This document shows positions 17,465 through 26,193 of a stretch of DNA of 64,000 nucleotides, piece by piece. The notes under the pieces are model-generated. The model worked only from the letters and a program-made list of their open reading frames with translations. It had not been told where the DNA came from and ran no database searches. Position numbers and translations under genes: made by a program. Each line of letters begins with the position of its first letter. Position 1 is the stretch's first letter. Source of the stretch: Microcaldota archaeon (GTDB taxonomy: Archaea > Micrarchaeota > Micrarchaeia > Anstonellales > JAHKLY01); assembly GCA_020854825.1 (NCBI GenBank), contig JAHKLY010000002.1, positions 95,487 to 159,486 on the forward strand, read 5' to 3'.

Positions 17465-18376
17465 ATGAATAAAGAAGAATTAAAAAAAATAATAAAAAAT
17501 TCAGGTTTATCAGACAAAGCAAAAGCAGATTTAACTTTATTAATAGACGAAAAAAAAGCTAAAGCAAAAATTGAATTTAAAACATTAACCGAACTAGAAG
17601 CAAAAAATGCGGATATTGTAAAATTTTTAGAAAGTTTAAAAAAACAGGGGCTAACATTTAAGTATGAAATTAAAGGAAAAGATGTTGTTTTATATTTATT
17701 GTATCAAGAGTCTGAAATAAAAGAGTTAAACACCTTAAGAGATGAAAAACTTCCGAATATCAAAAGAATAAATTCAAAAACTACTTTTAAACGTGAATAC
17801 TTACAAATTAAAAATAATCTAGCAAATAAACCTGAACTGCCTATATTTAAAGTGTTTGGAGATTCTTTTAAATTTTATACTCATTTTAGAATAAATTTTA
17901 TGGATAGATTAATAGAACATAACCCAAGTTTAGAAGAATTTAAGCACATCATCGACATAGTCTTAAAACAAGCTTTAACTATGACTTCTAAAGAAAAAGT
18001 GACTGAATTATATAAAGGATCTTTATTACAGTTTAACGCAGAAATTGATGAAAATTTCAGAAAAAAACTATTTGAATCTGCAAAAAAAGAACTTTTTTTT
18101 AGATTAGATTTTAAAAAGAATGAATTTACTACTGAAGATGCAAAGAATACTGCAGATTTATTTGAAATTAATTTTATTAAAAAATTAAAGAGTATTTATG
18201 GATCACAAGAGGAGTTATTATTTGTTATTTTAAAAGCAGTGGATAAAATTTCTAATACAAAAAATATTAAACAAGCAGATGAATATCTTAAGAATATTTT
18301 TCCTAAAATTTTAGAAGAAGAAAAAAATAATCCTAAAGCACTAACAAAAATAAAGCAAAGAATAGAATCAGTATAA
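17465..18376 (+). CDS. soluble helical protein of unknown function
   Basis: A 303-residue Lys/Glu-rich, mainly helical protein with no motif I recognise. It starts with a short helical hairpin (MNKEELKKIIKNSGLSDKAK) and has a small beta patch (about 60-80, FKYEIKGKDVVLYLLY). The only gene in this direction before the histidine phosphatase, which starts about 28 bp later. Probably cytoplasmic. Confidence 0.65.
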   Translation: MNKEELKKIIKNSGLSDKAKADLTLLIDEKKAKAKIEFKTLTELEAKNADIVKFLESLKKQGLTFKYEIKGKDVVLYLLYQESEIKELNTLRDEKLPNIKRINSKTTFKREYLQIKNNLANKPELPIFKVFGDSFKFYTHFRINFMDRLIEHNPSLEEFKHIIDIVLKQALTMTSKEKVTELYKGSLLQFNAEIDENFRKKLFESAKKELFFRLDFKKNEFTTEDAKNTADLFEINFIKKLKSIYGSQEELLFVILKAVDKISNTKNIKQADEYLKNIFPKILEEEKNNPKALTKIKQRIESV

Positions 18377-18404
18377 TTAAAAACCCTATTTGTGTAACAA
18401 GATT

Positions 18405-19019
18405 ATGAAAATATATCTTTTAAGGCATTCTGAAACTGAATTAAATGAAAAGGATATAATAAGTGGAGATAAAGATGCAAAATTAACTGAAAGGGGTAAA
18501 AAACAAGCAAAAAATTTAGGTGAATTTCTAAGAACAAAACATATTTCTAAAATATATACTAGTGACATCAAAGGAAGTAAAGAAACAGCAAAATTAATTG
18601 CTGAAGCCATTAAAAAAAAACCAAAAATAATCAGAATTAAAAAGTTTAATGAAAGGAATTTGGGTTTTTTTCAAGGTAAAAGATGGGATGTTATATCTGT
18701 TTTTTATAAAGAGTATTTATTTAAATCAGAGAATAGATTAATTAAAACAATTTTAGAACCTAAAAATGGAGAGACTTGGGAGGAATTAAAAAATAGAGTT
18801 ATCTCTGCAATTAATGATATATTAGAAAAAAATAAGAAACCTATAGTCATAGTAGGACATTTGGATGTAAATAGAATTTTGTTAAGATATATGGGAAATA
18901 TGACTGAAAAAGAGATGTATGAAATTTGGCAAACTTCATCAAGTGTAAATCTTATTGAATATAAAAATGAAAAATTTGAGATTAAAGTAATAAATTATAT
19001 ATTAAGTAAAAATAGGTGA
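18405..19019 (+). CDS. histidine-phosphatase superfamily (phosphoglycerate-mutase-like) enzyme
   Basis: A 204-residue protein with the complete branch 1 signature. The RHSETELN motif at about 7-14 gives the phospho-accepting His. LTERGKKQA follows, then the second Arg region IYTSDIKGSKETA, the acid in NGETWEEL, and the second His in VGHLDV (about 150). Substrate could be a sugar phosphate or another small phosphomonoester; the sequence does not decide it. ATG 18405 matches the family start. Four bp separate it from the next gene. Confidence 0.9.
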   Translation: MKIYLLRHSETELNEKDIISGDKDAKLTERGKKQAKNLGEFLRTKHISKIYTSDIKGSKETAKLIAEAIKKKPKIIRIKKFNERNLGFFQGKRWDVISVFYKEYLFKSENRLIKTILEPKNGETWEELKNRVISAINDILEKNKKPIVIVGHLDVNRILLRYMGNMTEKEMYEIWQTSSSVNLIEYKNEKFEIKVINYILSKNR

Positions 19020-19023
19020 TTAT

Positions 19024-19467
19024 ATGGATAAAAAAAATGAGCCCTTTAAATTGTATAAAGCAAATAAAACAAATACAGGTTCTGCATTGCAGTTAGATTT
19101 GAATGTATTAAAAAAATCTGTGTTTTTAGATTGTGCAAAACAAAAAGATGAAAAAATATTTGACTGGGAACATAAATTAACTATAAAACTTTCAGTTTCT
19201 GATATTTCAAAGATATTAAGTGTCTTAGATAATAAAATAACTAGTGAAAAATTGTTTCATCAGCCATCTAAAGGAGAATATGAAATAGCAAAAGATGTAA
19301 AAAACAATGTATTAGAAATAACTAAGTCTCAATATGGATATTCATTGAGAATAAGTCAACAAAATACAACTGGAGTAAATGCTATTATGGTCACAATAAG
19401 TGATAGTGAAAGTATTATAATAAAAATTTTATTACAGAATGCGATATTAAAGATTTATGGATGGTAA
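19024..19467 (+). CDS. small protein of unknown function, possibly a nucleic-acid-binding beta fold
   Basis: A 147-residue soluble protein with alternating strands and few helices: ALQLDLNVLKKSVFLDCAKQ, LTIKLSVSDISKILSVL, NVLEITKSQYGYSLRIS. The pattern of four strands and a helix recalls Whirly/PC4-like single-stranded nucleic-acid binders, but this is only an impression. It overlaps or abuts the following GTPase gene, so the two are expressed together. Confidence 0.6.
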   Translation: MDKKNEPFKLYKANKTNTGSALQLDLNVLKKSVFLDCAKQKDEKIFDWEHKLTIKLSVSDISKILSVLDNKITSEKLFHQPSKGEYEIAKDVKNNVLEITKSQYGYSLRISQQNTTGVNAIMVTISDSESIIIKILLQNAILKIYGW

Positions 19468-19468
19468 A

Positions 19469-20212
19469 ATGGCAAGAAAAACTATGAGAAATCCATTTGG
19501 AAGAATTAAATGGATAATAAAAGAATCAGATGCAATAATCGAAGTAGTTGATGCAAGAGATATTGAAGGAACACGAAATCAAGCAATAGAAAAACTTGCA
19601 AGAGGTAAAAGATTAATTATTGCAATTAATAAATCTGATTTAACAAATGAAAGACCTATCTTAAAAACTAGGTTAGATTATGTTTATGTCAGTTCTAAGA
19701 AAAAACAAGGTAAAAAAAAGCTTTTAGATTTAATAGTACAAAATACAAAAAAAGATCATTTAAAAGTTGGAATATTAGGTTACCCAGATGTTGGAAAGTC
19801 ATCTTTGATTAATTATTTAGTAGGTAGGAAGGCAGTAAAAACAGGTGCAACACCAGGAGTCACAAAAGGAAAGCAGTATATTCGAATTTCAGAAAGAATA
19901 TTATTAATTGATTCACCTGGAGTATATCCAAGAAAAGAAGGTAGAATTTCATTAGTTATGAAATCTGCAGTTGATATTGATAAATTTGAAGATCCTGAAG
20001 AAGTAGCACTAAGAGTAATTAGTTTATTTATTAAAAAGAATCCTAATAGATTGTTTGAATATTTTGATATTAAACCCTCTAATAACCCAAATAAAATTCT
20101 TAATTCAATTGCAGAGCGAAGAAAACTTATTTTAAAAGCAGGCGAATTAAATATTTATGAAGCAGCAAAAATTTTAATCAGAGATTATCAAAAAGGAAAA
20201 TTGAAATTATAA
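19469..20212 (+). CDS. circularly permuted GTPase, YlqF/RbgA-like
   Basis: About 247 residues with the GTPase motifs in permuted order: G4 NKSD (about 55), then G1 GYPDVGKSS (about 110), G2-region PGVT and G3 DSPG. This order is diagnostic of the YlqF/YawG family, which works in large-subunit assembly. VVDARD near the start is the conserved lead-in. ATG 19457 is also in frame and would overlap the previous gene by 11 bp; ATG 19469 follows the previous stop by 1 bp. The C-terminal helical part lacks a long RNA-binding extension. Role in the 50S particle is inferred from the family. Confidence 0.88.
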   Translation: MARKTMRNPFGRIKWIIKESDAIIEVVDARDIEGTRNQAIEKLARGKRLIIAINKSDLTNERPILKTRLDYVYVSSKKKQGKKKLLDLIVQNTKKDHLKVGILGYPDVGKSSLINYLVGRKAVKTGATPGVTKGKQYIRISERILLIDSPGVYPRKEGRISLVMKSAVDIDKFEDPEEVALRVISLFIKKNPNRLFEYFDIKPSNNPNKILNSIAERRKLILKAGELNIYEAAKILIRDYQKGKLKL

Positions 20213-20293
20213 ATAATTTTGATGTATTTTTAAAAAAGATGTTTACAGATATATTAAGATAGATTTAAAAATATCTCTATTTTGAATACTATT

Positions 20294-20512
20294 ATGGAAG
20301 AAGAAATTGTATCTGATAAACCTATAGCAGTTAAAAAAGGATATATGTACTATATTGATTCAAAAGGGTATGCACATGAAGCAGTTCCTGGGGATATGAA
20401 TACGGATAAGAGATTGACTGGGATTCCTCCAGTTAGAAAACAAAAAGGTTATGTATATTATGTAAATCTTAAAGGATACATCTGTAGAAGAAAACCTATG
20501 AAAGGTAGATAG
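20294..20512 (+). CDS. small duplicated GYxYY-repeat protein
   Basis: A 72-residue basic protein made of two copies of one motif: KKGYMYYIDSKGYAHEA (about 15-31) and QKGYVYYVNLKGYICRR (about 50-66). The repeat (KGYxYYxxxKGY) looks like a beta hairpin with conserved Gly, Tyr and Lys. ATG 20294 is preferred to the upstream TTG. I recall similar short proteins in DPANN genomes but cannot name a family. Function unknown. Confidence 0.65.
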   Translation: MEEEIVSDKPIAVKKGYMYYIDSKGYAHEAVPGDMNTDKRLTGIPPVRKQKGYVYYVNLKGYICRRKPMKGR

Positions 20513-20543
20513 GTTTTAATAGTTTTATTTTTTTATTTTAATT

Positions 20544-20978
20544 ATGAGATTAACTGATTTGATACCGAAAATTGAAAAAAAGGAATCAGTTCAAGATAAA
20601 TTCTCAAGACATCTAAATGAAAATGGGAAAGAATATGAACGAGTAGAAGTTATTTTTTCAAAATTTAGGGATGATAATATTAAACTATCTTTTTATGGAA
20701 TTAAAAATGGAGAAAAACACGATATTGCAGTTTGGCCTCTTAATTTTGAATCCTGTGCTGCTTTATATACTAAAATACAAGAAGCAAAAAATAAACAAGA
20801 AGGGGGTTTGATAATAGTTTCAAAAAACAGAGGTCTTTTTAGAGATATGATAGGGAATGGAGGAGAAGTAAGAATTACTTTGAATAATGTTAAACATAAA
20901 TCTGATTTTGGAGAATTTAAAGTTGAAGAAATTGTTGAAAATCTTAGAATTAAAGATACTCTAACTATGGGAAGATGA
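20544..20978 (+). CDS. small soluble protein of unknown function
   Basis: A 144-residue alpha/beta protein (RLTDLIPKIEKKE start, YERVEVIFSKF and IKLSFYGIKN strands, GGLIIVSKNRG, GGEVRITLNNV). No known motif. It starts 31 bp after the GYxYY-repeat gene in the same direction and ends 5 bp before the end of the convergent M23 gene. Confidence 0.65.
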   Translation: MRLTDLIPKIEKKESVQDKFSRHLNENGKEYERVEVIFSKFRDDNIKLSFYGIKNGEKHDIAVWPLNFESCAALYTKIQEAKNKQEGGLIIVSKNRGLFRDMIGNGGEVRITLNNVKHKSDFGEFKVEEIVENLRIKDTLTMGR

Positions 20979-20983
20979 TTATA

Positions 20984-21697
20984 TTATTTAGGTGCATTTG
21001 GAAGCCCATTAATAGAAAGAATAATTGGAAAAACTGCATCTCCATTTTTAATATATTGCCAGTTTATAGGATTTATAAGTATATATCCAGAAGGATGTAC
21101 ACATTTTTCTTTAGTATACCAGTCATTAAAAATTCCTGTATTTTGTAAGTTTTCTTTAGAAGAATATACTTTTTCACGTATTGAATTTTTATAGATAGTA
21201 TTATTTTCAAATTTTAATTCAACATCCTCTAAAATCTCTAAATGAAGATGGGGCCCAGTAATAGTTTTTCCAGTCAAAGGAGTTTGAGGAATTTCATTTG
21301 TATCTCTAATAGATATTCCAGATTCTCCTAATTTTCCTATTTCCTGACCTGCAATTACAATAGTTCCTTCTCTAACATTTATAAAATCTAAATGTGCATA
21401 AATAATAGAATAATTATGTGTTCCTAATCTGTTTTTAATAATCACAGTTTTTCCAAAACCTTTTAATTCGCCAGAAAAAATTACCTTTCCTGAAAACATT
21501 GAAACTACTGAAAGACCTTTTTCACCATAAATATCAATGCCTTGATGAATTCTTATCTGTTTGTTTGATAATACTCTAGGTGCGCCTAATAAATAATTTT
21601 TATGCATTTTAGAAAATGACTCTTCCCATTGGGCAATTCTCTTTTCATGTTCTAATTTAGGTCTATATTCTTCCCAAGGGGTCTGCTTTAAAATCAT
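20984..21697 (-). CDS. M23-family (LytM-like) metallopeptidase, no signal peptide
   Basis: A 237-residue protein with an intact M23 zinc site: HQGIDIYG (first His and Asp ligands), the catalytic YAHLD, and HLHLEI (last His). The beta-sheet around VVSMFSGKVIFSG, GKTVIIKN and GQEIGKLGESG follows the family order. M23 enzymes usually cut Gly-containing peptides in bacterial peptidoglycan; archaea lack murein. No signal or membrane segment is visible, so export would need another route. ATG 21697 is chosen because TATAAAAGG lies about 24 bp upstream, the arrangement of a leaderless gene. Confidence 0.85.
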   Translation of the reverse strand: MILKQTPWEEYRPKLEHEKRIAQWEESFSKMHKNYLLGAPRVLSNKQIRIHQGIDIYGEKGLSVVSMFSGKVIFSGELKGFGKTVIIKNRLGTHNYSIIYAHLDFINVREGTIVIAGQEIGKLGESGISIRDTNEIPQTPLTGKTITGPHLHLEILEDVELKFENNTIYKNSIREKVYSSKENLQNTGIFNDWYTKEKCVHPSGYILINPINWQYIKNGDAVFPIILSINGLPNAPK

Positions 21698-21745
21698 AAT
21701 AATGTTAAACAAAAGCCTTTTATATTCTTTTTTATTAGTTTAATT

Positions 21746-22300
21746 ATGGAATTCTGTCAAAATATTAATTTAAGCAAAAATATTCTTTCATATAAACGTT
21801 CAGTATTTGAAATAATATTTTTTTCAATCTTATGTTTTACTATCTCTTTTTTCCTAGTGCATCCCCAATGGGCTGTTGGGACTGTTGTTAACGCAATTTT
21901 ATTTAGAGTTGCAATAACTCAAAAAGGGTTAAAATTTTTATTACCAATAGTTATTTTACCTAGTTTGGGTGCCATTTTATCAGGTTTAATATTTGGAACT
22001 CCAGTTTTAAATTTATTTATTTTTGCGCCTTTGATATGGCTAGGAAATTTTTTATATATTTTAATTAATAAATCGTTTATTCTAAAAAATCGCTTAAATC
22101 CAGTTATTAGCTTAGCAAGTGCTTCTATAGTTAAAGGAGGGATTTTATTTATGGGCGCTTTAATTGCAGTGTATGTGTTTAATTTTCCAAATATATTATT
22201 AACAGCAATGGGGCTAATTCAGGTATTAACAGCTGTTTTTGGTGGTTTATTAGCCATTTCATATCAAGAGATTGAAAATATGTTTTTTAAACAAGTTTAA
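21746..22300 (+). CDS. small polytopic membrane protein, ECF-S-component-like
   Basis: A 184-residue protein with about five membrane segments (about 20-38, 42-60, 64-85, 90-107 and 120-170). Glycine-rich turns (LPSLGAILSGLIFGTPVLN) and the size resemble ECF-transporter S components or related small archaeal permeases. No ATPase or T-component is next to it, so the role is open. Divergent from the M23 gene. Confidence 0.65.
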   Translation: MEFCQNINLSKNILSYKRSVFEIIFFSILCFTISFFLVHPQWAVGTVVNAILFRVAITQKGLKFLLPIVILPSLGAILSGLIFGTPVLNLFIFAPLIWLGNFLYILINKSFILKNRLNPVISLASASIVKGGILFMGALIAVYVFNFPNILLTAMGLIQVLTAVFGGLLAISYQEIENMFFKQV

Positions 22301-22346
22301 AAAAATAAAAAGAAGAATAAAAACAATTTAGTTAACAAAACGGCAT

Positions 22347-22382
22347 TTATTTTTTTGGTTTTGCTTTTTTCTTTCCTGCCAT
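22347..22382 (-). CDS. 11-codon basic micropeptide MAGKKKAKPKK with a perfect Shine-Dalgarno
   Basis: On the minus strand AAGGAGGA (22395-22388) stands five bases before ATG 22382, followed by codons for MAGKKKAKPKK and TAA. This is the strongest ribosome-binding site seen in the window, and it lies in a gene-free stretch, with TATAAAGGAGG overlapping a TATA-like word. The product would be an extremely basic peptide that could bind RNA or ribosomes. Alternatively the site belongs to a leader peptide. The surrounding gap 22301-22729 otherwise holds only the palindromes at 22535-22672. Confidence 0.5.
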   Translation of the reverse strand: MAGKKKAKPKK

Positions 22383-22534
22383 TTTAATCCTCCTTTATAC
22401 ATTTATTGTACTTACAACTAATGTTGTGATAAAAATACTTCAAGTGGATTTAAAAACAAATCTTTATTTAAAAAATATAAGGACGAATTTTAGACACTTA
22501 AACATCAAAAACTACTTTTTATAAAATTTAAATT

Positions 22535-22672
22535 ATTTTAGTAAAACTAAAATGATTTTAGTTTTAAAGAATAGATTAATTTATATTTATAATCCAAAAA
22601 ATATGTTTATTTTTTTGAATTCAAGTATTTTTCCCTTTCCAATACTTTTTTAGTAAAACTAATACTTTTTTA
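22535..22672 (+). promoter_or_regulatory. two TTTTAG-N5-CTAAAA palindromes upstream of a small gene
   Basis: ATTTTAGTAAAACTAAAAT (22535-22553) is a 19-bp near-perfect palindrome, followed by a half-site GATTTTAGTTTTAAAG. A second site, TTTTAGTAAAACTAATA, is at 22648-22664, inside a direct repeat of AATACTTTTTTA (22641-22652 and 22661-22672, first copy merging with the site). They precede the 22730 gene by about 60-190 bp. The same palindrome recurs on both sides of the dUTPase gene (26040, 26659), so a shared regulator is likely. Confidence 0.5.
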
Positions 22673-22729
22673 ATAATGATTAAATTTTATTTACAAGCTA
22701 TTTTAAAAATTTACTTTTAAAATTAATAT

Positions 22730-22999
22730 ATGCAAGAAACAGTAACTAAATTAATAGGATTATTACTTACATTTAAACAGGAACAAGATCGAAGTAAAAA
22801 AGCAGTTTTAGCCAAACAGGTCTCTAATATTTGTTCACTTAATTTTAGAATTGCCGCTAAAAAAAATCAAAAATTAGCTCAATTAATGCACCCATTAATT
22901 GCATTAGGATATTTTCAAGTGCATTCTGATAAGTTTGATCCTAATGAAAAAGAATTAGATAGGATAATACAAAAATTAATTCAATTAAATAATACTTGA
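22730..22999 (+). CDS. small helical protein of unknown function
   Basis: An 89-residue basic, all-helical protein (QETVTKLIGLLLTFKQEQ; AVLAKQVSNICSLNFRIAAKK). No recognised motif. It follows the paired TTTTAG palindromes and precedes the three-helix membrane gene by 37 bp. Could be a small DNA-associated or adaptor protein, but nothing shows this directly. Confidence 0.55.
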   Translation: MQETVTKLIGLLLTFKQEQDRSKKAVLAKQVSNICSLNFRIAAKKNQKLAQLMHPLIALGYFQVHSDKFDPNEKELDRIIQKLIQLNNT

Positions 23000-23036
23000 A
23001 GATAACTTTAATAACTTACTCCTTTTTTATATAGTT

Positions 23037-23324
23037 ATGATATTTATACTTGGAATAATTGGTTTAAGTTTATTATTATTAGGTTGGATTTATGAAACAT
23101 TACAAACTATAAAAGATAGGCACTGTGATGTTAAACTTACCTTTGCAGGGCTTTATTTTATAGGTAGTTTATTACTTTCAATTTACGCATTTGTTTTAGA
23201 TGATGTAATTTTTATGGCGTTGAATGGTACAGCTGCTATAATTGCATTAATTAATATCTATTTTATATTATTTGGGGAAAAATATTCTGCAGAATATAAA
23301 AAATTACTAAAAAAAAGAAATTAA
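23037..23324 (+). CDS. small three-helix membrane protein (LAB_N/SemiSWEET-like)
   Basis: A 95-residue protein with three membrane helices (about 3-20, 35-55 and 60-82) and a basic tail. The opening GLSLLLLGWIYETLQTIKDR, then GLYFIGSLLLSIYAF and NGTAAIIALINIYFI, resembles the small LAB_N or SemiSWEET-type triple-helix units. Its last bases overlap by 4 bp the end of the convergent P-type ATPase gene. Substrate unknown. Confidence 0.6.
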   Translation: MIFILGIIGLSLLLLGWIYETLQTIKDRHCDVKLTFAGLYFIGSLLLSIYAFVLDDVIFMALNGTAAIIALINIYFILFGEKYSAEYKKLLKKRN

Positions 23325-25981
23325 AAAAATTTCGTATTAATTAATTTTATTATTTCTGAAAATAATAAAACTCCAATTGCAATAGAAATTGGTAGTATCC
23401 AATCAGATAAAGAAACAGAACTAAATTTGAATATCTCTTTAAAGAATGGGTGATATATCATAGTAATTGTTATTAAAAATACTAAAAATACCCCAAGTAA
23501 AAGATATTTATTTTTGAATATATTAATTTTGTAAATCGGTTCTTCCAATGATTTAAATGCAAATGGAACACAAAAAATCATTGAGGTTATAGTTATAAAA
23601 ACCATAGTTCTAGCTTTTTGAATGTCTTCTATAGGATCACTAAGGTAAAATACAAAAAAGGCAGAAATTGCCATAAATAAAGCCATGGTTATAATCAATA
23701 ATGAATTCTTTTTATTAAGGAATTTTTCATTAGTGTTTCTAGGAGGTTTATGCATAAGTTTATTTGATGGAGGATCTAATCCAAGTCCAATAGCTGGCAT
23801 AGATTCATCAAATGTATTAATAAATAAAATTTGTATTGCAATTAATGGAAGGTACTCAAATCCAAAAAATACAATTCCTAATATAATTAATATTAATTCA
23901 GTAAAATTTCTTGAAATGAGATAACAAATGAATTTTTCTATATTCTCATATATTCCCCTTCCTTGTTTTATTGCTTCAACAATTGTTGCAAAATTATCAT
24001 CTTGTAATATAATTTCACTTGCTTCTTTGGCAACTTCAGTACCTTTTATTCCCATTGCTATACCAATATGCGCTTTTTTTAATGCTGGTGCATCGTTAAC
24101 TCCCTCTCCAGTCATCGAGACAATATGTCCTATATTTTTTAATGCTTCAACAATTCTTAGTTTTTGTTCAGGCAAAATTCTTGCATAAATATAAATATAT
24201 TCAACAATACTTTCAAACTCTTCTTTTGTTAATTCATCTAATTCTTTACCAGTTATTACTCCATCTTTAGTTATTTCTATTATTTTTTTGTTATTTTCTT
24301 TTACTATGGGCGTATCTTGAAATGATAAATTTATTTTTTTGGCAATTGCTTTAGCTGTATTTTCATTATCTCCAGTTATCATAATTACCTTTATACCTGC
24401 ATTTTTACACATTTCTATTGATAATTTCACTTCTTCTCTAGGAGGGTCCATCATAGCAATTAGTCCTAAAAATACAAGATCTTCTTCAATTCCTTTTTTA
24501 TCTTCAATTATTTTTGTTGCAATTCCAAGGACCCTATATGCATGATTTCCAAATTCAATATTCTTTTTAAGTATTTTTTCTTTATCTTTTTTTGTAAGTT
24601 TTTTAATTCTATTATTCTCTTTTATATACTCACATTTTTCAAGAATAATTTCTGGGGCTCCTTTTGTATAAACTATTTTTGTATTATTTGTTTTATGAAG
24701 TGTAGTCATAATTTTTCTTTCAGAGGTAAAAACAAGTTCTTCTTTTCTCGGAAATATTTTATCTAAATGGTCTTTCCATAAATTTGCTTTTGTAGCTGCA
24801 ATTATCAATGCAGCTTCAGTTGGATCTCCAATAATATTAGGCGCATTTGATACAAATTTGACATTAGCATTATTACATAGTATGGATCCAGTCAAAAGGT
24901 GAGTAAGTTCCTTTTCTTTAAGTAAATCAATAGATTTATTATTTAAAGTTATTACGCCTTCTATTGAATATCCATTTCCAGATATTTCAAATGTTTTTCC
25001 ATTAACATATACTTTTTCTACAGTCATCTCATTTTTAGTTAAGGTTCCTGTTTTATCTGTACATATTACTGTAACCGAACCAAGTGTTTCAACCCCAACC
25101 ATTTTTTTAACTATTGCATTATGTTTTCCCATTCTATCCATACTAAAAGCAAGAGTTAAAGTCAAAGTTAAAGGTAAACCTTCCGGTACTGCTGCCACCA
25201 TTAAAGCTAAAGCAACAACAAGTGTTTCCCCAAGTGATCCTCCCCTAAATATGCCCAAAATAAAGGTTAAAATACACAAAAAAAATGCTATGACTGCTAA
25301 TTTTTTTGCAAGTGAATCAATTTTAAGTTGTAATGGAGTTTCTTCCTTTATTTCTTGAACTAACTCTGCAATTTTTCCAAGTTTTGTTTCCATACCTGTT
25401 TTTATGACTACTACTCTCCCTTTTCCATATACAACTTGAGTTCCAGTATATACATATTCACCAATAGTTTTTTCTATTGAAATACTTTCTCCAGTTAATG
25501 CAGATTCATCAACCTTAAAGCTTATTGCTTCAAATATAATACAATCTGCTGGTATTTTATCCCCTGCTTCTAAAATTAAAACATCTCCAGGTACTAATTC
25601 TTTAGTATCTATTTCAATTAGTATATCATTTCGTATTACTTTTGCGATAGGAGTTATAATTTTTTTAAGTGAATCCATTGTTTTTTCTGCTTTATACTCT
25701 TGTATAAACCCTAACAATATAACAAAAACTATGGTTGTTAATATTATCCAAAAATTAAGCATTTCATCAATTAAAATTGATATTATTGCAGCACCAAATA
25801 GAACATATAATATAAAATTTTTAAATTGATTAATAAAGAGCTTTAATATAATTGACTCTTTTTTCTTTTTTAATTCATTATATCCATATTGATTTAAACG
25901 TTTTTTTGCTTCTATATCTTTTAACCCTTTTTGAGAACTTTCTATATTTTTAAATACCCATTCAATTTTCTTATTAACCAT
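23321..25981 (-). CDS. P-type cation-transporting ATPase (P2, calcium type)
   Basis: An 886-residue pump. In order: N-terminal cation-ATPase domain, actuator TGES (about 160), membrane helix 4 with VPEGLPLTLTLTLAF, phosphorylation site CTDKTGTLTKNE (Asp near 308), nucleotide domain with KGAPE, hinge MITGDN, then a C-terminal bundle with FINTFDESMPAIGLGLDPP. VPEGLPL is the P2 calcium/sodium type motif. In M6 the usual TDGLPA is TFDESMPA here, so the ion is uncertain; Ca2+ or Mn2+ are the likely choices. Monocistronic. Confidence 0.93.
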   Translation of the reverse strand: MVNKKIEWVFKNIESSQKGLKDIEAKKRLNQYGYNELKKKKESIILKLFINQFKNFILYVLFGAAIISILIDEMLNFWIILTTIVFVILLGFIQEYKAEKTMDSLKKIITPIAKVIRNDILIEIDTKELVPGDVLILEAGDKIPADCIIFEAISFKVDESALTGESISIEKTIGEYVYTGTQVVYGKGRVVVIKTGMETKLGKIAELVQEIKEETPLQLKIDSLAKKLAVIAFFLCILTFILGIFRGGSLGETLVVALALMVAAVPEGLPLTLTLTLAFSMDRMGKHNAIVKKMVGVETLGSVTVICTDKTGTLTKNEMTVEKVYVNGKTFEISGNGYSIEGVITLNNKSIDLLKEKELTHLLTGSILCNNANVKFVSNAPNIIGDPTEAALIIAATKANLWKDHLDKIFPRKEELVFTSERKIMTTLHKTNNTKIVYTKGAPEIILEKCEYIKENNRIKKLTKKDKEKILKKNIEFGNHAYRVLGIATKIIEDKKGIEEDLVFLGLIAMMDPPREEVKLSIEMCKNAGIKVIMITGDNENTAKAIAKKINLSFQDTPIVKENNKKIIEITKDGVITGKELDELTKEEFESIVEYIYIYARILPEQKLRIVEALKNIGHIVSMTGEGVNDAPALKKAHIGIAMGIKGTEVAKEASEIILQDDNFATIVEAIKQGRGIYENIEKFICYLISRNFTELILIILGIVFFGFEYLPLIAIQILFINTFDESMPAIGLGLDPPSNKLMHKPPRNTNEKFLNKKNSLLIITMALFMAISAFFVFYLSDPIEDIQKARTMVFITITSMIFCVPFAFKSLEEPIYKINIFKNKYLLLGVFLVFLITITMIYHPFFKEIFKFSSVSLSDWILPISIAIGVLLFSEIIKLINTKFF

Positions 25982-26039
25982 ATTCTCTCCATTTTAATTT
26001 TATAATCAATATTTATAAAATATATGTAAGTATAAAATA

Positions 26040-26058
26040 CTTTTAGAAAAACTAAAAG
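26040..26058 (+). promoter_or_regulatory. TTTTAG-N5-CTAAAA palindrome upstream of the dUTPase-like gene
   Basis: CTTTTAG-AAAAA-CTAAAAG, a perfect 7-bp-arm palindrome in the 212-bp divergent gap between the P-type ATPase and the dUTPase-like gene. It has the same spacing and arms as the sites at 22535 and 26659. Could control either flanking gene. Confidence 0.5.
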
Positions 26059-26193
26059 AGTTTTTTTATTTCTTTTTAGACTTTTTAATTTATCTTCTTA
26101 AAATATAATACTTTATACAAGTTTTATTAAAAAGGCATACTAATATGCAATTAAATACATACGTTTTTTAATATTTTCAATTAAAAAAAATTT

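Noticed and set aside
23685-24766. Plus-strand frames under the P-type ATPase
   Set aside because: The minus-strand gene has all ATPase motifs; these frames are its shadows.
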